NCBI GenBank assembly: GCA_018378255.1
Contig: JAGZXV010000083.1
Location: 1-21,669, forward strand
Direction of reading: 5' to 3'
Source of the DNA: Clostridiaceae bacterium
Lineage (GTDB): Bacteria > Bacillota > Clostridia > Lachnospirales > Lachnospiraceae
Length of the DNA: 21,669 nucleotides
Positions 1 through 7,735 of this stretch are shown here, piece by piece. The notes beneath the pieces are model-generated. The model was not told the origin of the DNA. It was given only the letters and a program-made list of their open reading frames with translations, and did not search any database. Each line of letters opens with the position of its first letter. Within the stretch, counting starts at the first letter, position 1. The position numbers were made by a program, and so were the translations under genes.

Positions 1-181
1 TATCGACAATGATGCCCTCGCCGATCAGAGTTAAACCATATGCATCTTCACCCACAGACCACTCTTCTTCATTTTTTTTCCTGCAGATCACTGTCGGTAT
101 TGTAACAGCCTGCTCGTCTCCATAACAACAGACCTGCGTGTAAGTATCACATAAATCCAGTCCTATTATCAGTCCGTCCAT
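1..181 (-). CDS. DUF5716 family protein, Hsp70/actin-like N-terminus (partial)
   Basis: Only the first 60 codons are inside the window; the gene continues past base 1. The start ATG is at 181 and is preceded by an AGGGGG ribosome-binding site. The visible protein begins MDGLIIGLDLCDTYTQV and then TIPTVICRKK, which resembles the first phosphate-binding strand pair of Hsp70/actin-fold ATPases (a GxDxGT-like turn followed by a PTxI segment). It starts 26 bp after the stop of the DUF5717 gene on the same strand, so the two are surely cotranscribed. From general knowledge DUF5716 proteins sit beside DUF5717 proteins in Lachnospiraceae. The family name is inferred from this neighbour and the N-terminus; ATPase activity is not shown. 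It could instead be annotated simply as an Hsp70-like protein. Confidence 0.65.
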   Translation of the reverse strand, partial: MDGLIIGLDLCDTYTQVCCYGDEQAVTIPTVICRKKNEEEWSVGEDAYGLTLIGEGIIVD

Positions 182-207
182 AGACAGCCCCCTTATTCAA
201 ATATCCT

Positions 208-3200
208 CTACATCAGGGAAAATAATTCTTCCGCGGTAGCAATCTTCACCAGATATTCCTGCATTTTCTTTTTCAGGCTCTCTTCTTCCTTCAGACTTAA
301 ACATAATCCCATATCATTCAGACAGGCAAACCGGCTGTCCGATTTTGGAAATGCAGACATATCGCACGAAATGCTGCCTTCTTTTGCCAGCACACGGGTT
401 CCGTCCTTCAAATCATAAATCTGGTATTCCATAATTTCGCCTTCAAAAAGGATCTTTTGTTTAATAAAAATCCCCTGATAAACTCGTTTCATCTCTTCAG
501 CATGGAATTCCTCTTCGTCAGGCAGAATTCTGATTTTCAGCTCCACCTTAGAATCTTTTCTTCCGCAATACTGAATAATTCCTTTATCCATAATATCCTC
601 AGGTATGGCCATATGCTTTGCCAAATCCTTAAAATAGGCAAACACCATCCCCTCGGACAGAATAATATTCATAATCGTTTCACATAGCTTCTTCTGCTCA
701 TCCGTCAGCTTCGGCAGCGTGGAATAATACTTTGTCAGCGCCAGCAGATAGATGGTCGGAACCTTATCCTTTTCAATGGTGCCGTGGATCGCACCTTCCA
801 GATAACTGAACACCTTATCGTCAGACGGCAGGCCCTGAATGAAATACTCCGCGCTTTTCACCGTGAAATACGCTTTAACAATGCTCTCTGATGTCTTTTT
901 CCTGGACGCATACAGATCGAATACCTTATCAATATTGAGCATGGCATCACTGAACAGCATCTGGGCTAAAAGCCGTTCCTCTAAATCATAAGTCTCCACA
1001 TGATCCAAAAGGCCCTGCTTTAATACGCGGTACATCTGTGAAGCAGTACCGTTATAATGCTCACAGAGATAGTCCATGACCACACTGTCTGAAAATCCCG
1101 CGTCGAATACACGGTAGGACAGGTGGAGCAGCAGATCATCCTGGTCAAATAAACTCTGCAGAATCATCTTTGAACACATCTTGAGCAAATGCTTATCTGA
1201 TATTTTCTCAGCTCCATATTCTTTAATCAGCTCATAGGCCTCCCGGATATATCCCTGACGGATAAAGGTTTCACAGACGCTGATCCGTTCCGCCCTCGTC
1301 ACGGATTTCATATCCATCATGAGCAGATAACTGCTGCTTTTCTCAGCCGTATCTTCCTCTTCTCCGGCCGCCATGCGGGCATAATATGACACAATCTTGC
1401 TGAGTATTTTCTTTTCATACATGGGATGCAGTTTCAATTGACCCGCCAGCTGTTCCAGCAGGCGTATCTGCCCTTCATCCGGGTTTTCCAGCTCCAGAAT
1501 CTTCCCACACTCCTTTAAAAGCAGCATGGTGTGCTCCGGATAGACTTCAAAACACCTCTGTTCCAGCTCAGGCTTGTCCATCACCGGTGTTTTAACATAT
1601 GCGATATCCGCATACCGGTTGCCGTAAGCGTCCTGAAAAAGAATATGGCTCTTTTCCGAAAACAGCGGCACATAGGCCACGCCGTCGTTAATTATATAAG
1701 CCTCTTCCTCCAGAAGCTCTTCATGACAGACCACCACATATTTCATGGCCTGATTCCTGCAGCTTATCCGGTAAGATCTCAAAATGGCAGGCAGAACTTT
1801 AGCCACCGGCTTATCGATCATATCTTTATAAATCATATGATCATAAATTACTGCCAGGCGGCGGTTAATCTGGGCTGCGAACAGCTGATTCATGGCAAAC
1901 TGCTCAATCTCCCGCTCATAATCCTTATAGATGGCGGTGTCGGCATTCACATAAGTCAGTATATTTTGGTAAAGCACCGACTTATTATAGCGGTCCAGCT
2001 CATTATCATAAGAAAAATAGAGCAAAATCTCCCTGGGAAGGGCATGATTGTAGTCCTTAGGCAGAGAATACAGATAATATTCATAAAGCCTGGTCAAACT
2101 GACCTTTTCCGCCAGCGCCTTCTCATACCAGGTAAATGCATCCGCTGTCCGGATTCCGCCTTTAATCAGGATTCCGCACAGGGCGCCGAGAATCTCCTTT
2201 TCCGGATACTTCTCATAAAGCTTTGCCAAAATATGATACAGAATCTTATTAAAATATTTCACCGCATTGGCAGTCTTTGCGGTTTTTAAAGCCAGATCGG
2301 AAGAAATCACATCCTTCTTCACTCCATAATTTAACGCCTGCAGCTCCATGCCTTCCAAATTCTTTAAAAACTCCGGATTTCCGTTGAGAATCTTACATAC
2401 TTTAGCATACAGCAGCGGGCTGTGGCATCCCCTGGCATAAATCTTTTTAATACGGGCCAGCAGATTGGCCGGATTCTCCGCCAAATCTTCATCCAGCTTT
2501 AAAAGCAGGAAAAACAGATAATGATTCTGTTTCCGTTCCTCCAGATATTTGTTGAGAAGGCGGATCAGGGATTCCTTCTGCCCGTCATTGGGATGGATTA
2601 AAAGATTCAGATACTGATAATAACAGTAATCTTCCACCTCTTCAAGCCTTGACATCAGAATGCTCTCTCTGCTCTCATCCAAGATCAGGCAGGCCTGTTC
2701 CTTATTGTCCGTCAAAAACAACAGTTCCGCATACATCAGGTTCAACCGGTTATTTGGTTCGTAAAGAGCCCTCACCAATTCCAGTTTCTGGATCATCTGG
2801 TTCAGGATAAATGCATCCTCATAGGTGCCGCTTTCATAGTCTAACCGGAGGGAAATATAGCGTTCCAGGTCTTTTCTGGCCACAGCCGCTGTCCCATCCG
2901 AAACCTCCACGGTTTCATCTCCTAACGCTTCTACAGGGATGGTCACCGTTTTATTATACATGGTGAGAATCACCGCCCCAAAATTCCTGCCTTTATGCAG
3001 CCTGGACGGCTGGATTCTGAATTTAAACTCACATTGGTTATCCGTAAAATCGGCATTTGTAATAATCTTCTGGGGGAGCAGTATGAAATCTCCATCCGCT
3101 TTTGCTTCCATATAGGCATAACCCCAGGTATTTTTCTTAATCAAAATCTTATCATCCAGCGGCTCCAGAAGATTTTCGTAAAATCTGGTTTCTTCCGGGA

Positions 3201-3783
3201 TTTCCAGCCGGACCGGATCTTTTACTTTCAGGAAGACAAGAAATTCCTCCATCTGGTTGTGCCGGTTCACACGCCCCTTTAAACCGTCATATACGGCGCG
3301 TATCCCTATATCCTGCATAAAAGGTGCTTCAATAAAATCCTGGTATTCAAACAGCCTCAGCGCGGTATCCCAGTCATTCTTAGCCAGCTTCCCAAAATCT
3401 GCTGCCGTTTCCAGACCGCCCAGCACCTTGCCTGAATTGCCAAGTTCCACACGAAAAGAATAAGGAATCTCCTTTTCACCACCATTGGTCACCAGATAAA
3501 AAGATCCCTTAATTATGTCACCGTGTTCCAGGTGACCACTATTTATTTCATAAGTTATATGATTTCTGAGCCCTCCAAATGCATAATTCTGTATGCAGAC
3601 CCTCTCACTGGAAGAATACATGAGCCCTTTAATATGCAGATTGTTCTCACTTGTTATGTAAATTTCTTTTTTAGTAATTTCCCCTGCTCTCACCACATCG
3701 TCAATGGTGTCCGGGCTGCATATGATCTGAGGTACTTCAGAATCAATAATCCCTTTTGCCAGTCGATTGATTTTCTCTTTCAT
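208..3783 (-). CDS. DUF5717 family protein, large beta-sandwich plus helical-repeat protein
   Basis: A 1191-residue protein of unknown function, matching by length, composition and neighbour what I know as DUF5717. It has no signal peptide and no obvious membrane segment, so it should be cytoplasmic. Residues about 30-118 and 190-290 look like beta-sandwich domains (alternating strands, NSGHLEHGDIIKGSFYLV and the FILLPQKIITNADF region), separated by a helical linker. From about residue 300 to 1080 the chain is almost all amphipathic helices rich in Tyr and Leu, as in TPR-like or alpha-solenoid scaffolds. A short beta-rich tail follows. The start ATG has a GGTGG ribosome-binding site. The gene precedes the Hsp70-like gene in one operon, which suggests a scaffold or substrate-binding partner for that ATPase. 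That role is inference. Confidence 0.75.
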   Translation of the reverse strand: MKEKINRLAKGIIDSEVPQIICSPDTIDDVVRAGEITKKEIYITSENNLHIKGLMYSSSERVCIQNYAFGGLRNHITYEINSGHLEHGDIIKGSFYLVTNGGEKEIPYSFRVELGNSGKVLGGLETAADFGKLAKNDWDTALRLFEYQDFIEAPFMQDIGIRAVYDGLKGRVNRHNQMEEFLVFLKVKDPVRLEIPEETRFYENLLEPLDDKILIKKNTWGYAYMEAKADGDFILLPQKIITNADFTDNQCEFKFRIQPSRLHKGRNFGAVILTMYNKTVTIPVEALGDETVEVSDGTAAVARKDLERYISLRLDYESGTYEDAFILNQMIQKLELVRALYEPNNRLNLMYAELLFLTDNKEQACLILDESRESILMSRLEEVEDYCYYQYLNLLIHPNDGQKESLIRLLNKYLEERKQNHYLFFLLLKLDEDLAENPANLLARIKKIYARGCHSPLLYAKVCKILNGNPEFLKNLEGMELQALNYGVKKDVISSDLALKTAKTANAVKYFNKILYHILAKLYEKYPEKEILGALCGILIKGGIRTADAFTWYEKALAEKVSLTRLYEYYLYSLPKDYNHALPREILLYFSYDNELDRYNKSVLYQNILTYVNADTAIYKDYEREIEQFAMNQLFAAQINRRLAVIYDHMIYKDMIDKPVAKVLPAILRSYRISCRNQAMKYVVVCHEELLEEEAYIINDGVAYVPLFSEKSHILFQDAYGNRYADIAYVKTPVMDKPELEQRCFEVYPEHTMLLLKECGKILELENPDEGQIRLLEQLAGQLKLHPMYEKKILSKIVSYYARMAAGEEEDTAEKSSSYLLMMDMKSVTRAERISVCETFIRQGYIREAYELIKEYGAEKISDKHLLKMCSKMILQSLFDQDDLLLHLSYRVFDAGFSDSVVMDYLCEHYNGTASQMYRVLKQGLLDHVETYDLEERLLAQMLFSDAMLNIDKVFDLYASRKKTSESIVKAYFTVKSAEYFIQGLPSDDKVFSYLEGAIHGTIEKDKVPTIYLLALTKYYSTLPKLTDEQKKLCETIMNIILSEGMVFAYFKDLAKHMAIPEDIMDKGIIQYCGRKDSKVELKIRILPDEEEFHAEEMKRVYQGIFIKQKILFEGEIMEYQIYDLKDGTRVLAKEGSISCDMSAFPKSDSRFACLNDMGLCLSLKEEESLKKKMQEYLVKIATAEELFSLM

Positions 3784-3813
3784 GGTACCACCTGTCTTTT
3801 ATCATCAATGTTT

Positions 3814-3824
3814 ATCATATCATA
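3814..3824 (-). promoter_or_regulatory. Possible promoter -10 elements for the DUF5717 operon
   Basis: Two overlapping TATGAT hexamers are read on the minus strand (3819-3814 and 3824-3819), 31-41 bp before the DUF5717 start, in a very AT-rich stretch. No good -35 hexamer lies 17 bp upstream; TTTTAA is the best for the proximal copy. Position and the -10 match support a promoter, but it is weak evidence. Confidence 0.35.
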
Positions 3825-3859
3825 TTTTTAATTGATTTAAAAGCAGATTTTGTCGACTA

Positions 3860-4013
3860 TTGTCATGCCATTATTTGACAAGTAACCATTCACCTGGTTT
3901 CCCATCAGGTGTTCATCCGATGCTTCTTGACCGGCTTTTTCGTTCAAGAAGATAAGCCGTCTGAACTGTTACTTTGACAATTCTTTTGGAGAAAGGCGGG
4001 TTCATCCGTCCCG
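3860..4013. promoter_or_regulatory. Dense nested inverted repeats, possible structured RNA or operator region
   Basis: This stretch between the DUF5717 and DUF4364 genes has no credible reading frame but many complementary segments. TTGTCA (3860-3865) matches TGACAA (3876-3881). AAGTAAC (3880-3886) matches GTTACTT (3968-3974) and encloses the rest. Inside are CACCTG/CAGGTG (3891-3896, 3906-3911), GTTCA/TGAAC (3911-3915, 3962-3966), CTTCTTGA/TCAAGAAG (3923-3930, 3944-3951) and CGGCTT/AAGCCG (3932-3937, 3954-3959). The last two interlock, so they are either alternative hairpins or a pseudoknot. A further CGGG/CCCG hairpin (3997-4000, 4010-4013) has a loop that repeats the 9-mer GTTCATCCG found at 3911-3919. 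I do not recognise a known RNA class. The strand of any RNA is unknown. Confidence 0.5.
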
Positions 4014-4039
4014 ACTATATAAAGCTTTGCAACATCCCC

Positions 4040-4068
4040 TTGATTTAACGGTTGAAAATTGATATGAT
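4040..4068 (+). promoter_or_regulatory. Sigma-A-type promoter for the DUF4364 gene
   Basis: TTGATT (4040-4045) and TATGAT (4063-4068) are separated by exactly 17 bp, giving a leader of about 30 nt before the ATG at 4106. It lies downstream of the inverted-repeat cluster, so that cluster would not be in this transcript. Confidence 0.65.
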
Positions 4069-4105
4069 AGGGATAACACTACGATGAATCAAACGGAGAA
4101 TAATT

Positions 4106-4627
4106 ATGCTTTCTGAACCCATGACTTTATATAAACTGATGAACCTGTATATGCTGAAGCAGGTAAATTTTCCACTGACAAATTCCCAGTTGTCAGATTT
4201 TTTTCTGGATCATGAATATACCACTTATTTTACGCTGCAGCAGGCGTTGAACGAACTGCTGGAAGCCGGATTGGTGCGCGTGGAAAGCATTCATAATACC
4301 TCCCGATATGAAATCACAAAAGAGGGAGAAGATACCCTCTCTTTTTTTGGCAAAAAGATATCTCCCGCCATCATTGAAGATATGGATCAGTATCTGAAAG
4401 AAAACCGTTTCCGTCTGCGCAATGAAGTCGGCATGGTATCCGATTTCTATAAGTCCACCAACCAGGACTATATCGTGCACTGTGAGGTCCGGGAAGGCAA
4501 GAATCCGTTAATCAGTTTTGATTTATCCGTACCTGATAAAGAACAGGCAGAACTCATGTGCAGCAATTGGGAAAACAAAAGCCAGGAAATTTATTCCTTT
4601 GTGATGCGCACCCTCATGAGCAGCTAA
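4106..4627 (+). CDS. DUF4364 family protein, winged-helix-like putative regulator
   Basis: A 173-residue soluble protein. Residues about 1-75 contain short helices and a turn (TNSQLSDFFLDHEYTT, then LQQALNELLEAGLV and RYEITKEGEDTL) in the order of a winged helix-turn-helix, with the last segment forming the wing, as in PadR/MarR-like domains. Residues about 90-170 form a mixed C-terminal domain that may bind a ligand or mediate dimerisation. This pattern and length match what is known as DUF4364 in clostridia. The start ATG is preceded by CGGAG at a proper distance. The gene is divergent from DUF5717 and its own promoter abuts the inverted-repeat cluster, so it may regulate itself or the DUF5717 operon. 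DNA binding and target are inferred only. Confidence 0.8.
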   Translation: MLSEPMTLYKLMNLYMLKQVNFPLTNSQLSDFFLDHEYTTYFTLQQALNELLEAGLVRVESIHNTSRYEITKEGEDTLSFFGKKISPAIIEDMDQYLKENRFRLRNEVGMVSDFYKSTNQDYIVHCEVREGKNPLISFDLSVPDKEQAELMCSNWENKSQEIYSFVMRTLMSS

Positions 4628-4698
4628 AAAGATGGAACCGGCATAGCTTACCGATACCTTTTGCAGATTATCAGCGGATGCCTCAGTCCCATCTTTTT
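4626..4698. terminator. Bidirectional terminator between DUF4364 and engB
   Basis: Arms AAAAAGATGG (4626-4635) and CCATCTTTTT (4689-4698) pair perfectly over 10 bp, and each strand ends in a run of five T. The 53-nt loop is long for an intrinsic terminator. The left arm overlaps the DUF4364 stop codon. Its position between two convergent genes fits a shared two-way terminator. Confidence 0.65.
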
Positions 4699-4743
4699 AT
4701 TATCTTTCAATATATAATATCTCGTTACCGTTTTATTATCTTT

Positions 4744-5340
4744 TTAATTCAAGTTCTCTTGTGTCAAATTCTCAATAAAATCCCAGATTTCTTCCCTGCC
4801 CTGCTTGCTTGTTGCAGAAAATGGAAATATCTTAACTTCCGCCCCTGCGCCCAAACCATTTTTCAGCATCTTAATATGCTTTTGTATCTGACTCCTGTTG
4901 ATTTTATCCAGCTTAGTCGCAACAATAATCGGCTGGTATCCATGGTGCAGAATCCAGTCGTACATGGTCTTATCATTGCCCGACGGTTCATGGCGGATGT
5001 CAATCAATAGGAATACAGCCTTCAGCTTTTTAGATTTATGAAGATAATCTTCAATCATCTTACCCCATTTGGCCTTCACCTCTACCGCCACTTTGGCATA
5101 TCCGTATCCCGGCAGATCCACATAATAAAAAGCATCGTTAATCTTATAATAATTAATCGTCTGCGTCTTTCCCGGCTGGGAGGATGTCCTGGCGAGGGAC
5201 TTCCTGTTCATAAGCGCATTGATCAGGGACGATTTTCCCACATTGGACTTTCCCGCGAATGCGAATTCCGGGCAGGTGTTCTCCGGCAGCGTGCTGGTGA
5301 TCCCGCAAACCGTCTCCAATTCTGCGTTTTTTATAATCAT
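4744..5340 (-). CDS. engB: Ribosome biogenesis GTPase EngB (YsxC/YihA)
   Basis: A 198-residue cytoplasmic GTPase required for large ribosomal subunit assembly in bacteria. All G motifs are visible: G1 GKSNVGKS (residues 30-37), G2 Thr in QPGKTQT (about 59), G3 DLPG (75-78) in DLPGYGYAK, G4 TKLD (142-145) and G5 SAT (175-177). Length is normal for the TrmE-Era-EngA-EngB-Septin group member EngB. Its ATG overlaps the lon stop codon by 4 bp (ATGA), so it is translated by coupling to lon and is the last gene of this cluster. The lon-engB order is conserved in many Firmicutes. Downstream lies the shared terminator with DUF4364. Confidence 0.97.
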   Translation of the reverse strand: MIIKNAELETVCGITSTLPENTCPEFAFAGKSNVGKSSLINALMNRKSLARTSSQPGKTQTINYYKINDAFYYVDLPGYGYAKVAVEVKAKWGKMIEDYLHKSKKLKAVFLLIDIRHEPSGNDKTMYDWILHHGYQPIIVATKLDKINRSQIQKHIKMLKNGLGAGAEVKIFPFSATSKQGREEIWDFIENLTQENLN

Positions 5341-7652
5341 TCTGTAAATGCCTCCTGTATCACTTCCTGCATATGTTTCACATACACAATCTGCAGACCT
5401 TTCGTAATCTCTTTCGACAGTTCTGCTATATCCGGGCGGTTTTTATCCGGCACAAGCACTTTTTTGATGTGTGCCATCTTCGCCGCCAGTATCTTTTCTT
5501 TCAGGCCGCCGATGGGAAGAACCCTTCCTCTCAGAGTGATTTCTCCGGTCATGGCAACCTTGGCCGAAACCATTTTACCGGTCACCGCAGACAGCATGGC
5601 AGTAGCCATGGTGATGCCTGCAGACGGGCCGTCCTTAGGAACCGCCCCTTCCGGAATGTGAATGTGCATATCGTGCTTTTCAAAATAATCATCGGCCACC
5701 TGATAGCTCGGGCAGACGGAACGCACATAGGTTAAGGCTGTTTGTGCCGATTCCTTCATCACATCCCCCATCTGGCCCGTCATCGCCAGCTCTCCCTTTC
5801 CGGGCATCACATTTACTTCAATCTGCAGGGTATCGCCTCCGACGCTTGTCCATGCTAATCCCCTGACAATGCCCACCTGGTCCTCTTCATTGGCGGATTC
5901 AAAGGAGATTCTCTCTTTTCCCAGGTATTTTTCAAGATTGCTCTCCGTCACCTTTACAACAGCTTTCTTATTCTCCAGGAATTCTCTGGCCGCTTTCCGG
6001 CAGATATCACCGATTCTGCGTTCCAGATTGCGGACACCGGCCTCTCTTGTATAGTTATGGATGATCTTTACCAGAGCATGATCGCTGATCATAAGTTGGT
6101 CTTTGGTAAGCCCATGGCGCTCCAGCTGTTTCGCCACTAAGTAATCCTTAGCAATATGGAATTTTTCATTCTCCGTATAGCTGTTCACTTCAATCAGTTC
6201 CATACGGTCCAAAAGCGGCCCCGGTATGGTCTGTGTGGTATTTGCCGTCGCGATGAACAAAACATTGGACAGATCAATGGGCTGTTCAACATAGTGGTCA
6301 CGGAAACGCACATTCTGCTCCCCATCCAAAACCTCCAGCAGGGCGGAAGAAGTATCTCCCTTATAGTCGCTGCTCACTTTATCAATCTCATCCAAAAGCA
6401 TCAGCGGATTGCTGACCCCTGCCTGGCGAAGTCCGTCTACCAGACGTCCGGGCATTGCTCCTACATAGGTCTTCCTGTGTCCGCGGATCTCCGCTTCATC
6501 CCGGATGCCGCCCAGGCTGATGCGCACATATTTCTTATTCAGCGCTTTAGCCACAGACCGGGCGATGGAAGTCTTTCCGGTTCCGGGAGGCCCAACGAGG
6601 CAGATAATCGGGCTGGTTCCCTTTTTCGTCAGGGTGCGGACCGCCAGATATTCCAAAATCCTCTCTTTTACCTTTTCCAAACCGTAATGATCTTCGTTCA
6701 GAATCTTTTCCGCATTTTTCAGGTTGTTATAGTCCTTTGACACCTTTTTCCAGGGCAGGTCCAGGAGAGTTTCTATATAAGTTCTTAGTACATTGGCTTC
6801 CTGGCTTCCGCTTGGCATATTTTTAAAGCGGTCAATCTCCTTCTGGATCTTTTCAACCACTTCTTTATCGGCCTTCAGGCTCTTTAGCTGTTTCTGGTAC
6901 TCATCAGCATCGGATGCCGGATTATCCTCTCCCAGTTCCTGGCGGATAATTCTCATCTGCTCCCGGAGAATATATTCTTTTTGATTCTTATCTATACTGG
7001 CCTTCACCTTAGCCTGGAATTCCTTCTTAATCTGTGAAACCTGGATTTCCATGATCAGGTTATGTACCAGGACTTCATAGCGATGTTCCAGAAGAAGGCT
7101 TTCCAGTATCTCCTGTCTCACCGTGTAATCCCACGGAAGCTGAATCGCAATCTGGTCCATCAGCTGCCCCAGTTCAGATATAGAAGTCAGGTTAGGAAGA
7201 ATCTCCTTGGCTGCTTTAGGATAGGCCCTGCCGTATTCTTCCAGTTTGTCTTTCAAAATCCTGGACATCGCCTCCTGGGTTACCAGATCCATTTCTTCAT
7301 AATTGGAACCGATACATTCTATCTCTCCCAGCAAATAAGGTTCATCCGAATCCAGTCCAAAAAGCTCCGCGCGCTGAAGCCCTTCTACCATTACGCGGAC
7401 CACATTGCCAGGCATCTTTACCAACTGTTTTATTAAAGCAACGGTTCCGATATGATATAGCTCATCCATCCCCGGATTCATCTCATTAATATCTTTTTGC
7501 GTCATAAGGCAGACTTTTTGATCGCTGACCATTGCTTTTTCCACAGCAGCAATCGATTTAGCCCTGCTGATATCAAAATGAATAATCATTCCGGGCAGAA
7601 TCGTCAGTCCTCTTAGCGCGATTACAGGCATTGTAATGATATGGTTCTCCAT
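5337..7652 (-). CDS. lon: ATP-dependent protease Lon (La)
   Basis: A 771-residue complete Lon serine protease that unfolds and degrades damaged and regulatory proteins in the cytoplasm. Order of domains: N-terminal substrate-binding domain (about 1-200, opening PVIALRGLTILPGM), helical segment, AAA+ module with Walker A GPPGTGK (354-360) and Walker B LMLLDE (417-422), then the protease domain. Catalytic Ser677 lies in PKDGPSAGI and Lys720 in GGLKEK; their spacing of 43 residues equals that of E. coli Lon. The start ATG follows AAGGAGGG. The upstream gene is clpX, separated by 83 bp that contain a clear terminator, so lon-engB probably also has its own promoter, which I could not identify. No CIRCE or CtsR site is evident. 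Confidence 0.98.
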   Translation of the reverse strand: MENHIITMPVIALRGLTILPGMIIHFDISRAKSIAAVEKAMVSDQKVCLMTQKDINEMNPGMDELYHIGTVALIKQLVKMPGNVVRVMVEGLQRAELFGLDSDEPYLLGEIECIGSNYEEMDLVTQEAMSRILKDKLEEYGRAYPKAAKEILPNLTSISELGQLMDQIAIQLPWDYTVRQEILESLLLEHRYEVLVHNLIMEIQVSQIKKEFQAKVKASIDKNQKEYILREQMRIIRQELGEDNPASDADEYQKQLKSLKADKEVVEKIQKEIDRFKNMPSGSQEANVLRTYIETLLDLPWKKVSKDYNNLKNAEKILNEDHYGLEKVKERILEYLAVRTLTKKGTSPIICLVGPPGTGKTSIARSVAKALNKKYVRISLGGIRDEAEIRGHRKTYVGAMPGRLVDGLRQAGVSNPLMLLDEIDKVSSDYKGDTSSALLEVLDGEQNVRFRDHYVEQPIDLSNVLFIATANTTQTIPGPLLDRMELIEVNSYTENEKFHIAKDYLVAKQLERHGLTKDQLMISDHALVKIIHNYTREAGVRNLERRIGDICRKAAREFLENKKAVVKVTESNLEKYLGKERISFESANEEDQVGIVRGLAWTSVGGDTLQIEVNVMPGKGELAMTGQMGDVMKESAQTALTYVRSVCPSYQVADDYFEKHDMHIHIPEGAVPKDGPSAGITMATAMLSAVTGKMVSAKVAMTGEITLRGRVLPIGGLKEKILAAKMAHIKKVLVPDKNRPDIAELSKEITKGLQIVYVKHMQEVIQEAFTE

Positions 7653-7700
7653 TACTCTTCCCTCCTTTTCGTGTTTTCGTTCGTTTAGGATTATTTATGC

Positions 7701-7727
7701 AAAAATGGGAGCACTGCTCCCATTTTT
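7701..7727 (-). terminator. Intrinsic terminator after clpX
   Basis: Arms AAAAATGGGAGC (7701-7712) and GCTCCCATTTTT (7716-7727) pair perfectly over 12 bp around a 3-nt loop, and read on the minus strand end in a T run. It sits 9 bp after the clpX stop. It would separate the tig-clpP-clpX unit from lon-engB. The symmetry allows function on either strand. Confidence 0.88.
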
Positions 7728-7735
7728 CAATATCT

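Noticed and set aside
1531..2289. Plus-strand open frame of 252 codons
   Set aside because: It lies opposite the DUF5717 gene, has no ribosome-binding site, and its translation has the Ile/Phe/His-rich make-up of an antisense shadow.
3891..3911. Hammerhead ribozyme on the minus strand (CTGATG and GAAAC close together)
   Set aside because: There is no stem II between the two core pieces and no correct cleavage-site helix, so the match is chance.
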